From Mesorhizobium zhangyense (lineage in GTDB: Bacteria > Pseudomonadota > Alphaproteobacteria > Rhizobiales > Rhizobiaceae): DNA of 64,000 bases. Made by a program: the position numbers and the translations under genes. Below, in pieces: positions 43,372 to 52,744 of this stretch (positions within the stretch are counted from its first letter, which is position 1; every line of letters begins with the position of its first letter). The stretch is from the NCBI RefSeq assembly GCF_011045115.1, contig NZ_JAAKZG010000002.1:124001-188000 (forward strand), in the 5' to 3' direction. The notes under the pieces were generated by a model, which saw nothing but the letters and a program-made list of their open reading frames with translations, had not been told where the DNA came from and ran no database searches.

Positions 43372-44370
43372 TTAGATGACGCGCGCAGGCAGCAGGTAGC
43401 GCGGCGGCATCGGTTTGTCGCTTGCCGGCCTGTGCCGCGACTTGCGCGCTTCGAGCTTGTCGGCGGCGACGCCACCGACAATCGACGGCAGGGAGGCCGG
43501 GTTCGTCAGCGCGGTGAGGCCGGCTCTTGCGAGCCCGGCCTTGGCTTTCAAATCAAGGAAGTTGCGCAACTCGTAGCGTCCGCGAATGTGGCGTTCGTGC
43601 AGGCGCAACCAGCCTTTCGCTTCCCTCGGCAGATCCGGCGAGGCGAGGATGGCCCGGTCCGCTTCATAAAGGCGCTTGAGATCGAGCGTGCGGTGCCGGC
43701 CGCTCAGCGAGTCCGGTCGCACCACCGCGCCATAGCCGCAGCCGTGGAGGATCTTGTAGCGCGCGCCCTTCACCAGCGCGCGTGCATAGAGGTCGTAATC
43801 CTCGCCGAGCCGCAATTCTTCCTTGTAGCGGATGCCGTGCGCGTTGAGAAAATTGCGGCGCATGACCGGCTTGAGAAAGCCGATCTCGCCGCGCGCCTTG
43901 CCGCGCCGGGAAATATTGCCTTCGATGAAGCCGCCAAGGTCGAGGAAGCGGGGTTCTGCGGCGAAATATGGAACGTCCGGTTCGGCGATGTCGCCACGGG
44001 CGTCGATGAAGACGATGTTGTCGGCAACGAAATCCCAGTCGTCATTGTCGAGAAGCCGGTCGAAACGGCCTTTCAGGAAAAAGTCGTCCGCGTCGAGTAT
44101 TGCGATCAGCGGGGCCGTCGAATTGGCGATGGCATGGTTGCGGGCAAATGCTGGCCCCTTGTTGGTATCGAGCCGAAGAACCTTGAGGCGGCCTGTTCCG
44201 TCATCGGCAGCAATCGAGGTTTCCGCCGTACGGTCGCTCGAACCGTCATCGACAACGATGACCTCGGCGGTCTGCCGCTCGCGCAAGGCGGAGCTTATGG
44301 CCCGCGAAATCGTGTCTGCCGCATTCTTGGCTGCAATGATGACGCAGACGCTAGCCTCGGATGATGTCAC
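43372..44370 (-). CDS. exoU: family 2 glycosyltransferase, ExoU-type
   Basis: About 332 residues. VCVIIAAKNAADTISRAISS, VIVVDDGSSDRT, KGPAFARNHAIA and the metal site LDADDFF (near 92) are family 2 motifs. ExoU adds a late beta-1,6 glucose in S. meliloti. GTG 44370 (MTSSEASVC) has AGAGG 5 bases upstream; TTG 44385 is the alternative. It points away from exoX and ends at the palindromic repeat. Confidence 0.87.
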   Translation of the reverse strand: MTSSEASVCVIIAAKNAADTISRAISSALRERQTAEVIVVDDGSSDRTAETSIAADDGTGRLKVLRLDTNKGPAFARNHAIANSTAPLIAILDADDFFLKGRFDRLLDNDDWDFVADNIVFIDARGDIAEPDVPYFAAEPRFLDLGGFIEGNISRRGKARGEIGFLKPVMRRNFLNAHGIRYKEELRLGEDYDLYARALVKGARYKILHGCGYGAVVRPDSLSGRHRTLDLKRLYEADRAILASPDLPREAKGWLRLHERHIRGRYELRNFLDLKAKAGLARAGLTALTNPASLPSIVGGVAADKLEARKSRHRPASDKPMPPRYLLPARVI

Positions 44371-44498
44371 GTGCACCTCTTTCAATCCGCTTGTGGATCA
44401 CCGCTCGACAGCGGCGCGCCGCTTCCGGCTCCAATACAGGCAGATTGTTCGCAGTTGCGAAAGGCTATTTCATGACATGCGGGAGGTCGCAGCAGTGA

Positions 44499-44795
44499 TT
44501 AGGGGTGCTGCGAACCGGAAACGCCGGGCAGCTGGCTGATCTTTGCCGAAGGCTGTTCCTCCGGGCCCGTGGTTTGAATTGAATCGTCGGAACGGCTTGC
44601 AGCGCCCCGCGAATTCTTGCCGCCCGAGCGCCAGACCATGAACAAAACAGCGGCGAAATAGCCTATTTGCAAGAGAATGGCGCAGATCACGGTCTGGATG
44701 AAAGTAGTCCATAGCGATTGCGTAACGACGTAAGTCGTGATGGCAAACACCACCAATACGCCGACAAGACCGCGCAAGAATAGCAATAAGGACAT
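44499..44795 (-). CDS. exoX: exopolysaccharide production repressor ExoX
   Basis: A 98-residue inner-membrane protein with two hydrophobic helices (about 4-24 and 32-54) and a charged, flexible C-terminal tail. Length, topology and place divergent from exoY match rhizobial ExoX, a small protein that lowers EPS synthesis after translation, probably by acting on ExoY; the exoX:exoY dose ratio sets output. ATG 44795. Confidence 0.83.
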   Translation of the reverse strand: MSLLLFLRGLVGVLVVFAITTYVVTQSLWTTFIQTVICAILLQIGYFAAVLFMVWRSGGKNSRGAASRSDDSIQTTGPEEQPSAKISQLPGVSGSQHP

Positions 44796-45417
44796 TGTTA
44801 TATCCTCATGCCATTAGTGTAATAGTTTCGGTTGCCCGAAATCATGCGCAGATACCTCCCTCCCAAACACACACCTACGATCTGCAGCCAGCACGCAATC
44901 TGATCTTCTGATTTTTCGGAGCCGTACGCCACTGCAAAGGCGCGTATAGAGGAGATATATTGAACCTGAGGTGAACGCGCAACATCACGAATTGGTTTCT
45001 CATCCATTCTTTCATTGTGCATCGCTTTGAATCCAAAGGATGTTGCAGCGCAATATCGGTTGGAAATAATTTCAATCATGACATAGATTTATTGGGCTAA
45101 CATAGGTTAGAATATTAAGGATATACAAGAATGAGTTCAATTTTCTTCCAAGAGTTCCTCAATAAAGTTTGGATTGATTATAAGTATTATAAATAGATTT
45201 CAAAAAATGCACCTAAAACGATCAATTTTTACTAAAGCTCGCGGTAAAATATCCTCACCTAAATCGACTGTTATGTAAACGAGCGTCACAAATTATGATC
45301 TAAATCGGTTTTCCCGTCTGATTTTGATCACAGACATGACATATCCCCCGGTGTACAAATGTTATGTTGCGTTGCAGCATTTCGCATCGTTCCTGACCAT
45401 TCTCGTGGAGCAGCCAA
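44796..45417. promoter_or_regulatory. long AT-rich exoX-exoY intergenic control region
   Basis: About 620 bases between the divergent exoX and exoY genes, clearly AT-richer than the rest. An open 93-codon frame (44798-45079, minus) has no support and overlaps what should be the exoX promoter. No riboswitch or clear operator repeat was recognised; regulators such as MucR and ExoR/ChvI targets are expected here but no site can be assigned. Confidence 0.6.
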
Positions 45418-46098
45418 ATGAATTACGCCGCCGTACTGGCAAACCTATCCCGACGATTCCGATCCGGCACCGAAGCCCAGCCGCCGATCGGAGGAGCTAT
45501 CAAGAGGGGCTTCGACATTCTCGGTGCTGTGGGAGGACTCGTATTACTCAGCCCGCTTTTTCTGATGCTGGCAGCCCTGGTCAAATTCTCTGACGGCGGC
45601 AGCATTTTTTATGGCCATCGCCGGATCGGCCGGAATGGCAATGTGTTCCATTGCCTGAAGTTCCGCACCATGGTGCAGAATGGCGATGACGTTCTGGCAG
45701 CCTATCTCGCCACCAACCCGCAGGGCCGCGAAGAGTGGGAAGCCACGCGCAAACTGCAGAACGACCCGCGTGTGACCAGGGTCGGCACCGTCCTGCGCAA
45801 GCTCAGCCTCGACGAACTCCCGCAGATCATCAATATCCTGCGCGGGGATATGAGCATTGTCGGCCCGCGTCCGGTGGTGAAGGACGAACTCGAGCTCTAC
45901 GGTCAGGCGGCAGACTACTATCTGAAGTCGCGTCCGGGCCTCACCGGCCTTTGGCAGGTCAGCGGCCGCAACGACGTTTCCTACAATGCGCGCGTCGCCT
46001 TCGACCGTCACTATGTCGAGAACTGGTCATTCGCTTCCGACCTGAAGATCATCTTCAAGACGGTTCCGGCCGTTTTCTCGTCGCGCGGCAGCTATTGA
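45418..46098 (+). CDS. exoY: undecaprenyl-phosphate galactose phosphotransferase ExoY
   Basis: 226 residues, the same length as I recall for S. meliloti ExoY. One transmembrane helix (about 43-63, [20 protein letters not shown]) and the bacterial sugar transferase domain with [36 protein letters not shown] and IVGPRPV. It loads galactose-1-P on undecaprenyl phosphate and so starts the repeat unit. First gene of exoYFQZ; GGAG lies before ATG 45418. Confidence 0.93.
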   Translation: MNYAAVLANLSRRFRSGTEAQPPIGGAIKRGFDILGAVGGLVLLSPLFLMLAALVKFSDGGSIFYGHRRIGRNGNVFHCLKFRTMVQNGDDVLAAYLATNPQGREEWEATRKLQNDPRVTRVGTVLRKLSLDELPQIINILRGDMSIVGPRPVVKDELELYGQAADYYLKSRPGLTGLWQVSGRNDVSYNARVAFDRHYVENWSFASDLKIIFKTVPAVFSSRGSY

Positions 46099-46159
46099 CC
46101 ACGCAATAAAGGCCGTTCCGTACGTTCGGGCCGGCCTGCGCTTCGGCGCCAAACACCAG

Positions 46160-47446
46160 ATGACCCGACAAACGCAGCCAGAAAGGCATGCTTTGACTAT
46201 ATCCCATCCCGTATGGCGCGCCGGCAGGCGTTTTTTCTGCTTTAGCGCGGCCGCTATCGTCATGCTTCTGCCCATGGCGGCACAATCTGCCGACTATCAG
46301 CTCGGCACCATGGACAAGCTGCGCATCCGCGTCGTCGAATGGCGCACGGCAGAGGGCGCTGTGCGCGACTGGTCGTCGATCAGCGGCGACTACACCGTCG
46401 GCCCGGCGGGCAACATATCGCTGCCTTTCATCGGCGAGATGCCGGCGTCAGGCAAGACGACCACTGAAATCTCGACCGCCATCGGCGAGGAACTGCAACA
46501 GAAATTCGGCCTGCTCGACAAGCCCGATGCCTCCGTGGAGCTTGCCGAGTTTCGCCCGGTCTTCCTTTCCGGCGATGTGGAAACACCCGGCCAATACCCC
46601 TTTGCACCCAATCTGACGGTGCTGAAGGCGCTCAGTCTTGCCGGTGGCCTGCATCGTGCCGATTCGGGTCAGCGCATAGAACGCGACTTCATCAACGCGC
46701 GCGGCAACTACGATGTTCTCGTGTCGCAGCGAAACGGCCTTCTCGCCCGGCGCGCGCGCCTGATTTCCGAGGCGGAAGACAAGGATATCGAGTTTCCCAA
46801 GGAGCTGCAGGACAGCGCAGACGGAAAGAAGCTGATCACCGACGAGACCAATTTCAAATTGGCCCGCGCAAAGAAGCTCCGCGACCAGCTCCAGTCGAAC
46901 GAAGACCTCAGGAACCTCCTGCAGAGCGAGATCGCCTCGCTTGAAAAGAAGATCGTCACGCAGAACCGCCAGATGGAGCTGTATCGCAAGGAACTCGACA
47001 GCATCGGCAACCTGGCCGATCGCGGACTTGTGGTGAATTCGCGTGTGCTTTCGCTCGAGCAATCCGTATCCGACCTGCAAGGCAAGGTGCTCGACATGGA
47101 AACGGCGTCGCTGCGCGCCAAGCAGGACATCAGCAAGGCAACGCAGGACGCCGCCGACCTTCAGAGCGATCGCGATACCGAGATCGCCCAGGACCGTCAG
47201 TCGACGGAGGCCGATATCGAGGGCCTGAGCCTGAAGATCGGCATGTACAAGGATCTGATAGCCGAAGCGTTGTCGCATGATCCGGCCGCCGGGCGCAGCT
47301 CAAGCGCCGGCGAGGCCCCGCCGGTCAGCTACTCCATCGTGCGGGACAACGACGGAAAGGCCAGCGAGATACCGGTAGACGAGAACACGCCGGTGCAGCC
47401 GGGTGACGTCATCAAGGTCGGGATATTGCCGATCCCCGCTAACTGA
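46160..47446 (+). CDS. exoF: periplasmic/outer-membrane export protein ExoF (OPX-type)
   Basis: 428 residues. A signal-like hydrophobic segment near 24-42 (FFCFSAAAIVMLLPMAAQSA), then the polysaccharide-export domain (YQLGTMDKLRIRVVEW; YTVGPAGNISLPFIGEM), an SLBB-type segment (PVFLSGDVETPGQYPFAP), and a long coiled coil (about 180-370). ExoF couples the ExoP/ExoQ machinery to export across the envelope. TTG 46193 with AAAGG upstream is an alternative start. Confidence 0.9.
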   Translation: MTRQTQPERHALTISHPVWRAGRRFFCFSAAAIVMLLPMAAQSADYQLGTMDKLRIRVVEWRTAEGAVRDWSSISGDYTVGPAGNISLPFIGEMPASGKTTTEISTAIGEELQQKFGLLDKPDASVELAEFRPVFLSGDVETPGQYPFAPNLTVLKALSLAGGLHRADSGQRIERDFINARGNYDVLVSQRNGLLARRARLISEAEDKDIEFPKELQDSADGKKLITDETNFKLARAKKLRDQLQSNEDLRNLLQSEIASLEKKIVTQNRQMELYRKELDSIGNLADRGLVVNSRVLSLEQSVSDLQGKVLDMETASLRAKQDISKATQDAADLQSDRDTEIAQDRQSTEADIEGLSLKIGMYKDLIAEALSHDPAAGRSSSAGEAPPVSYSIVRDNDGKASEIPVDENTPVQPGDVIKVGILPIPAN

Positions 47447-47463
47447 TCGGCGGTGGACCGGAT

Positions 47464-48729
47464 ATGAAGATCGCCAAGGCACGCTTTGTCAGTCCCGACC
47501 ATAATTTCTGGTATGGCTTCTTTGCGATCACCTTGTCGGTCTTCGTCTTCGCCTATTCGAGCCGCTTCGGCCAGGTTTCGATCCTGGCCTATTATGCGCT
47601 CTGGTTTCCGTTGATCCTGATTGACTATCGCCACTCGCTCGGCAACTACGCGAAGTTCTACTGGATCTTGGCCTTCGGCATTTTTGCCTGCCTGTCGGTT
47701 TTCTGGTCGGCAGCCCCTAGCGTCACCATGCGCGCCAGCCTTCAATATATGACGCATATCGTCTGCGCGCTGATCGTCGCGCGCACGATGAACATCCGCA
47801 CGTTGACGATGGGCATGCTCGCCGGCGTCTGCATGGTGGTTCTCTTTTCGCTGGCATTCGGCGGCTACAATTACGATTCGATGGACGGCAATTTCAGTTT
47901 CGTCGGCGCTTTTTCGTCCAAGAACCAGCTCGGCTTCTACTGCTCGGTGGGCATTTACTTTGCCTTCGCCGCCATTTTCATTCTGCGCGAACGCGGCATC
48001 TGGCGTCTGCTGGCCCTTGGCACGCTGGTTCTCGCCGGCTACGCGCTGCTCGCCTCGCAATCGGCAACCTCCATCATCGCGACCGCCGGAACGCTCGCGG
48101 TCGTAATCGGGTTGAGCCTCCTGCTGCTGTTTGCGCCGCGCACGCGAAAGATGTTCTTTCTCGTCGGCCTTATAGCTGCCATCGGCCTCGCTTTCGCCGC
48201 CATCAATCTCGGCGGTCTCGACCTTCTGCTCGGTGCCTTCGGCAAGGACACGACGCTGACCGGCCGAACCTATCTGTGGGGCGAAGGCATAGCCGCCTGG
48301 CGCCTGTCACCCTATTTCGGCGTCGGTTACCAGGCCTATTGGGTCCAGGGTTTTTCGGAAGCCGAGCGGCTCTGGGAGGAATTCTACATCGCCTCGCGCA
48401 GCGGCTTCCATTTCCACAACACCTATATCGAATTACTGGTCGAGCTTGGCGTGGTCGGGCTTTTCCTGCTCGCCGTGGTGATCGTCCGGGTTCCGGTCGG
48501 CCACCTCATTCGGCTTCTTGATGACCGCGACGATGTCGCCTCCTACGTCGTCTTCGGCATGTCGGTCATGCTGGTCGTGCGCTCCTTCTTCGAGGTCGAC
48601 ATGATGCATCCTTATGCGATCGGCTCCTTCCTTCTCTATTATTCAGCCGGCCTGCTCGCGACCTCGCAATCGACGCGACGCTACGAGGCGCCTGCGAACC
48701 AGCACGAAATGCAGATGCGTCCCGCCTGA
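47464..48729 (+). CDS. exoQ: polysaccharide polymerase ExoQ (Wzy-like)
   Basis: A 421-residue membrane protein with 10-12 hydrophobic helices and the O-antigen ligase/polymerase pattern: a large periplasmic loop with TGRTYLWGEGIAAW and a later HFHNTYIELLVELG motif. It joins repeat units in the periplasm. It begins 17 bases after exoF and overlaps exoZ by one base. Confidence 0.9.
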   Translation: MKIAKARFVSPDHNFWYGFFAITLSVFVFAYSSRFGQVSILAYYALWFPLILIDYRHSLGNYAKFYWILAFGIFACLSVFWSAAPSVTMRASLQYMTHIVCALIVARTMNIRTLTMGMLAGVCMVVLFSLAFGGYNYDSMDGNFSFVGAFSSKNQLGFYCSVGIYFAFAAIFILRERGIWRLLALGTLVLAGYALLASQSATSIIATAGTLAVVIGLSLLLLFAPRTRKMFFLVGLIAAIGLAFAAINLGGLDLLLGAFGKDTTLTGRTYLWGEGIAAWRLSPYFGVGYQAYWVQGFSEAERLWEEFYIASRSGFHFHNTYIELLVELGVVGLFLLAVVIVRVPVGHLIRLLDDRDDVASYVVFGMSVMLVVRSFFEVDMMHPYAIGSFLLYYSAGLLATSQSTRRYEAPANQHEMQMRPA

Positions 48730-49775
48730 TGAAAAAGCTCTACGGTATCCAGTATCTACGCGCCTTTGCAGCGCTTGCAGTCGTCGTCTTTCACGCCGCC
48801 GAGCGCACGGGCGGGCACTTCGCCATCGGGGCTGCCGGCGTCGACGTGTTCTTCGTCGTCAGCGGCTTCATCATGTGGACGCTTGCCCAGTCGCGGCCCG
48901 TCACGCCCTTGCAGTTCCTGCGAGAACGGCTGGAGCGCATCGCACCGGTCTACTGGATCGCCACGGCCGTGATGGTCGCAGGCGCATTTGCCGGGCTGTT
49001 CCCGAACATGAAGCTCACGCTCGGCCATGTGCTGGGTTCGCTGTTCTTCGTTCCGCACATTTCGCCGAGCAATGGCGAGATCTGGCCGGTTCTGGTCCAG
49101 GGCTGGACGCTGAATTACGAGATGTTCTTTTATGCCGTCTTTGCCTGCACCTTGCTGCTGCCAGCGGCCAGACGCCTGCCGGCGCTTGCGGGCTTGTTCA
49201 TCCTATTGACCGCCATAGGCCTTTCATTCGACAGCGATAATCCGCTTTTCCGTACCTATACCAACCCGGCGATCCTCGAATTCCTGCTGGGCGCGGTCAT
49301 TGGCAAGTTCTGGCTGGAGGGCAAGATTCCGTCGCCGGCGAGTGGTCTCGCGCTGATCCTGCTTACCGTTTTCGGCTTCGTTTTCGTTGGCGTCACCTAT
49401 GTCGGCTTTCATCCCTTCGTCTTCGGTCCACTTGCCGTCGCCCTTGTAACTGGTGTGCTTTCGCTGGAGCGCGCTGGCATGATTTCCGATTTTCGCCCGC
49501 TGACATGGCTCGGCGACGCCTCCTATTCCATCTACCTCTGGCACACGCTGGCGGTTTCGGTGGTGGCGAAATTCGCGCCGGCGATATCCTTGCCGGCTCC
49601 CCTTGCGCTGGTCGTTGCCGTGCTTGCGGGCACCGCGGTCGGTGTTGTCGCCTACGAACTGCTGGAAAAACCGATTGCTGCCGCTTTCAAGGCATCGCGC
49701 CGGCGCGGCGCAATCAGGGCGTCGACCATGACACAGCCTTCCGAGCGCGGAATCGAAGCAGTGACGAAGACATAA
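48729..49775 (+). CDS. exoZ: acyltransferase family 3, ExoZ-type
   Basis: 348 residues with about ten helices. YGIQYLRAFAALAVVVFHAA carries the catalytic His, DVFFVVSGFIMW and ERIAPVYW follow. ExoZ puts the acetyl group on succinoglycan in the inner membrane. The start codon ATG overlaps the exoQ TGA (TGATG), so translation is coupled. Last gene of exoYFQZ. Confidence 0.88.
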   Translation: MKKLYGIQYLRAFAALAVVVFHAAERTGGHFAIGAAGVDVFFVVSGFIMWTLAQSRPVTPLQFLRERLERIAPVYWIATAVMVAGAFAGLFPNMKLTLGHVLGSLFFVPHISPSNGEIWPVLVQGWTLNYEMFFYAVFACTLLLPAARRLPALAGLFILLTAIGLSFDSDNPLFRTYTNPAILEFLLGAVIGKFWLEGKIPSPASGLALILLTVFGFVFVGVTYVGFHPFVFGPLAVALVTGVLSLERAGMISDFRPLTWLGDASYSIYLWHTLAVSVVAKFAPAISLPAPLALVVAVLAGTAVGVVAYELLEKPIAAAFKASRRRGAIRASTMTQPSERGIEAVTKT

Positions 49776-49914
49776 CTTCGTTCCGCGAAGTCGAGGCCGA
49801 ATTTTTCTCGAGCCGAAAAATAAAATTGGCCTATTCAGCAGTAAAGCGTAATTGCGTTTCTTGTTGCTCGAAGGTATTTTTGCCCACCTGCGATGAGCGC
49901 AGTGGGGGAAGATT

Positions 49915-51015
49915 ATGCAATTTTCGGATTCCGGGGTCGCAACGCTGTTTTGTGCGGCCATTCTTCTGTTTGCCGGCGTAAATCTTGCTGCCGCCGATGC
50001 CACTATTCCCACTGCCGACATCGAAGGTGCCGCCGACAATGCGCTGGCCAAGCGCTATGACGGCTCGTTCATCGTCAGCTACGAGAAATTCTCCTACACC
50101 GATTTCACCATTCCGCTTTCGCCGCTGAAGCCCAGCGAGGACGAAGATGCGCGCGATTCCAGCAACAACCGCGTTTTCGCCCCTGAAAAGAAGGTCGAGG
50201 TCGAAGGCGCGTTGACCCGCATCGCCTATGTGCTGCCCGGCGAACGCTCGCCGCTGGAAGTGCTGCGTAACTATCAGGATGTGATCGAAGAGGCCGGCGG
50301 CGAAGTCCAGTTCGAGTGCAAGAAGGAAGAATGCGGCGGCGACGCCACCCGTTCGAGCAGCGGTGGCGGCGGCCATATGAGCCTGATGCAATACTTCTTC
50401 CACGAGGCCGATGTGAAGGATACAGCCTTTTCCAACGGCAATTGCGCCCTGACCGCCGGCATCAATGACCAGCGCTATTTCACCGCCAAGGTGCCGCAGT
50501 CGGCCGGTGACGCTTACGTCACCGTACAGGCCTATCAGTTGGTCGACGACCTCTATTGCAAGGAATTCAACGGGCGCACCATTGCCGTCGTCCAGATTCT
50601 GGAACCGAAGCCGCGCGAAAAGAAGATGGTTCTGGTCGAGGCCAAGGAGATGGCCGATTCGTTGAGCGAAAAGGGCAGCATTTCGCTCTATGGCATCCTG
50701 TTCGACACCGACAAGACCGACATCAAGCCGGAATCCGAGCCGACCCTGAAGGAAATCGCGGCCCTGCTGAAGAACGAGCCGAATATCTCCGTCATCGTCG
50801 TCGGCCACACCGACAATCAGGGCGCCTTCGATTACAATCTCGACCTGTCGTCGCGGCGCGCCAATGCCGTGAAGGATGAGCTTGCCGCCAAATACGGCAT
50901 CGAAGCTGCTCGCCTGACCGCCGCCGGCGCCGGCATGATGGCACCCGTCGCCAGCAATGACGACGAGGCCGGCCGCGCCAAGAACCGCCGCGTCGTGCTG
51001 GTCAAGCTCAACTGA
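49915..51015 (+). CDS. OmpA-family outer-membrane/periplasmic protein
   Basis: 366 residues. Signal peptide about 1-26 (ATLFCAAILLFAGVNLAAA), an N-terminal domain of ~210 residues with four Cys (ECKKEECGG; NGNCALT; DLYCKEF) that looks like DUF4892-type, then the OmpA peptidoglycan-binding domain (ILFDTDKTDIKPESEP, VVGHTDNQGA, NRRVVLV). It anchors to peptidoglycan non-covalently. GGGGGAAG lies upstream of ATG 49915. It stands alone after exoZ. Confidence 0.87.
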   Translation: MQFSDSGVATLFCAAILLFAGVNLAAADATIPTADIEGAADNALAKRYDGSFIVSYEKFSYTDFTIPLSPLKPSEDEDARDSSNNRVFAPEKKVEVEGALTRIAYVLPGERSPLEVLRNYQDVIEEAGGEVQFECKKEECGGDATRSSSGGGGHMSLMQYFFHEADVKDTAFSNGNCALTAGINDQRYFTAKVPQSAGDAYVTVQAYQLVDDLYCKEFNGRTIAVVQILEPKPREKKMVLVEAKEMADSLSEKGSISLYGILFDTDKTDIKPESEPTLKEIAALLKNEPNISVIVVGHTDNQGAFDYNLDLSSRRANAVKDELAAKYGIEAARLTAAGAGMMAPVASNDDEAGRAKNRRVVLVKLN

Positions 51016-51148
51016 GCAGGCATCGGGCTTCAGCCTGCCGATTTGCTTCGGATGATGGTAGACTGTGACTGGACGCGCGGCCGTTTCGTTGGCAAGACGG
51101 GCGCAATTCCCGTAACATCGTTCAGTTTTACCAAGCATCGGAATTGCC

Positions 51149-52486
51149 ATGACCAATGTCGCCCTCACCGGGCTCGCCCGTGATCTTGCCAGACGTGCGG
51201 AGGAGGGGCGGCCGGTTCGTATCGGCGTTATCGGCTCGGGCGAAATGGGCACCGATCTGGTCACGCAGGCGATGCTGATGAAGGGCGTAGAGGTCTGCGC
51301 CATCTCTACCCGCCGCCCACATACCGCGCGCGAGGCGATAAAAATTGCATACGGCGACGAAGCCATGGCGCGCGAAGCCGACACCGCCTCGAAGATCACC
51401 GAAGCGATCGAGGCCGGCAAGATCGCCATCACCTCCAACGAAATGCTGGTCACCAACCCGCTGGTCGATGTCGTCATTGATGCCACGGGCAAGCCCGGCG
51501 TCGCAGCCGATTTCGACCTGAAGGCGATGGAGCACGGCAAGCATCTCGTCATGATGAATGTCGAGGCCGACGTCACCATCGGCGCTTATCTCAAGCAGGA
51601 AGCCGACCGGCTCGGCGTCGTCTATTCGGTCGGCGCCGGCGACGAGCCGTCGAGCTGCATGGAACTGATCGAGTTTGCGTCGGCACTCGGCTACACGATC
51701 ATTTCCGCCGGCAAGGGCAAGAACAACCCGCTCAACCATGATGCCGTGCCCGACGACTATCGCGAGGAAGCGATCCGCCGCAACATGAACCCGCGCATGC
51801 TGGTCGAGTTCATCGACGGCTCGAAAACCATGGTCGAGATGGCGGCCATCGCCAATGCTACCGGGCTGGTGCCCGACAAGCCCGGCATGCACGGCCCCAA
51901 GGCCGACCGCGACCAACTGGCCAAGGTGCTGATTCCGCGCGAGGACGGCGGCGTGCTGAGCAAGAAGGGCGTCGTCGATTACACGATCGGCAAGGGCGTG
52001 GCGCCGGGCGTCTTCGTGATCGTCGAGGCGACCCATCCGCGCATCATCGAACGCATGGATGATCTGCATGTCGGCACCGGTCCCTATTACAGCTTCTTCC
52101 GGCCATACCACCTGACCTCGCTGGAAGTGCCGCTGACTGCGGCCCGCATCATGCTCTACGGCAAGCCCGACATGGTGCCGTTGCCGAGGCCGGTAGCCGA
52201 AGTCTGCGCGGTGGCCAAGCGCGACCTGAAAGCCGGCGAGACCTTCGATGCCATCGGCGAAACCTGCTACCGCTCCTGGACGATGACCGCAGAAGAAGCC
52301 CGCGCCGGCCACGCCGTGCCTGTCGGCCTGCTGGAAGGCGGCAAGGTGCTGAAGCCGGTCAAGAAAGGTGAGCTGCTAACCACCGACAACGCCGGGCCGG
52401 ATGTAACGACGCGGCTGTATGAGTTGCGGCGGCGGCAGGATTTGATGCTTTATGGGGCTGCTGAGAGTTTGGCGGCCCTTGTTTGA
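51149..52486 (+). CDS. NAD(P)-dependent oxidoreductase with C-terminal SAF domain
   Basis: 445 residues. An N-terminal Rossmann fold (RIGVIGSGEMGTDLVTQAML; VVIDATGKPG; MMNVEADVTIG) related to homoserine dehydrogenase, then a C-terminal SAF (antifreeze/flagellar FlgA-like) segment with CAVAKRDLKAGETFDAIGE and LKPVKKGELLTTDNAG. Proteins of this layout are annotated widely in alphaproteobacteria without a known reaction. It stands alone. Confidence 0.8.
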   Translation: MTNVALTGLARDLARRAEEGRPVRIGVIGSGEMGTDLVTQAMLMKGVEVCAISTRRPHTAREAIKIAYGDEAMAREADTASKITEAIEAGKIAITSNEMLVTNPLVDVVIDATGKPGVAADFDLKAMEHGKHLVMMNVEADVTIGAYLKQEADRLGVVYSVGAGDEPSSCMELIEFASALGYTIISAGKGKNNPLNHDAVPDDYREEAIRRNMNPRMLVEFIDGSKTMVEMAAIANATGLVPDKPGMHGPKADRDQLAKVLIPREDGGVLSKKGVVDYTIGKGVAPGVFVIVEATHPRIIERMDDLHVGTGPYYSFFRPYHLTSLEVPLTAARIMLYGKPDMVPLPRPVAEVCAVAKRDLKAGETFDAIGETCYRSWTMTAEEARAGHAVPVGLLEGGKVLKPVKKGELLTTDNAGPDVTTRLYELRRRQDLMLYGAAESLAALV

Positions 52487-52518
52487 GTGGTGGTCGACGG
52501 ACGAGTGATGGAGCAGTC

Positions 52519-52716
52519 ATGAAGAAGAAATTCAAGACTTCCCTGACCGAGGTGGCAATCGACGCCCCAGTGCCACCTGAACTCAAACGCGAAAACGGCC
52601 GCTTACCCTTGGCCGAGCGCCTTGCGACAATCGCCGGAAACCTCAAAGCCGGAAACGGTGAGGGCGGCAAATAGATGTCCAAGGACGAAATCGATCAGAT
52701 GTGGGGCCACACCTGA
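52519..52716 (+). pseudogene. VapB-type antitoxin remnant, truncated and interrupted
   Basis: The frame after ATG 52519 reads TSLTEVAIDAPVPPELKREN, then RLPLAERLATIAGNLKAGNG, a TAG at 52672-52674, and in the same frame MSKDEIDQMWGHT up to TGA 52714-52716. This is the pattern of a VapB (PSK-type) antitoxin C terminus (PLAERL...SKDEIDxMWGH), missing its N-terminal DNA-binding part and broken by one in-frame stop. No PIN-domain toxin follows; proC begins instead. So a toxin-antitoxin pair once lay here. Confidence 0.7.
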
Positions 52717-52744
52717 TATCTACCGAATTGCTGGCCGGCGCCCC

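Noticed and set aside
44798-45079. 93-codon minus-strand frame in the exoX-exoY gap
   Set aside because: No Shine-Dalgarno, no hydrophobic or helical pattern, and it would occupy the exoX promoter region.
49831-51579. 582-codon minus-strand frame
   Set aside because: Antisense to the OmpA-family gene and the SAF-domain gene; no domain pattern.
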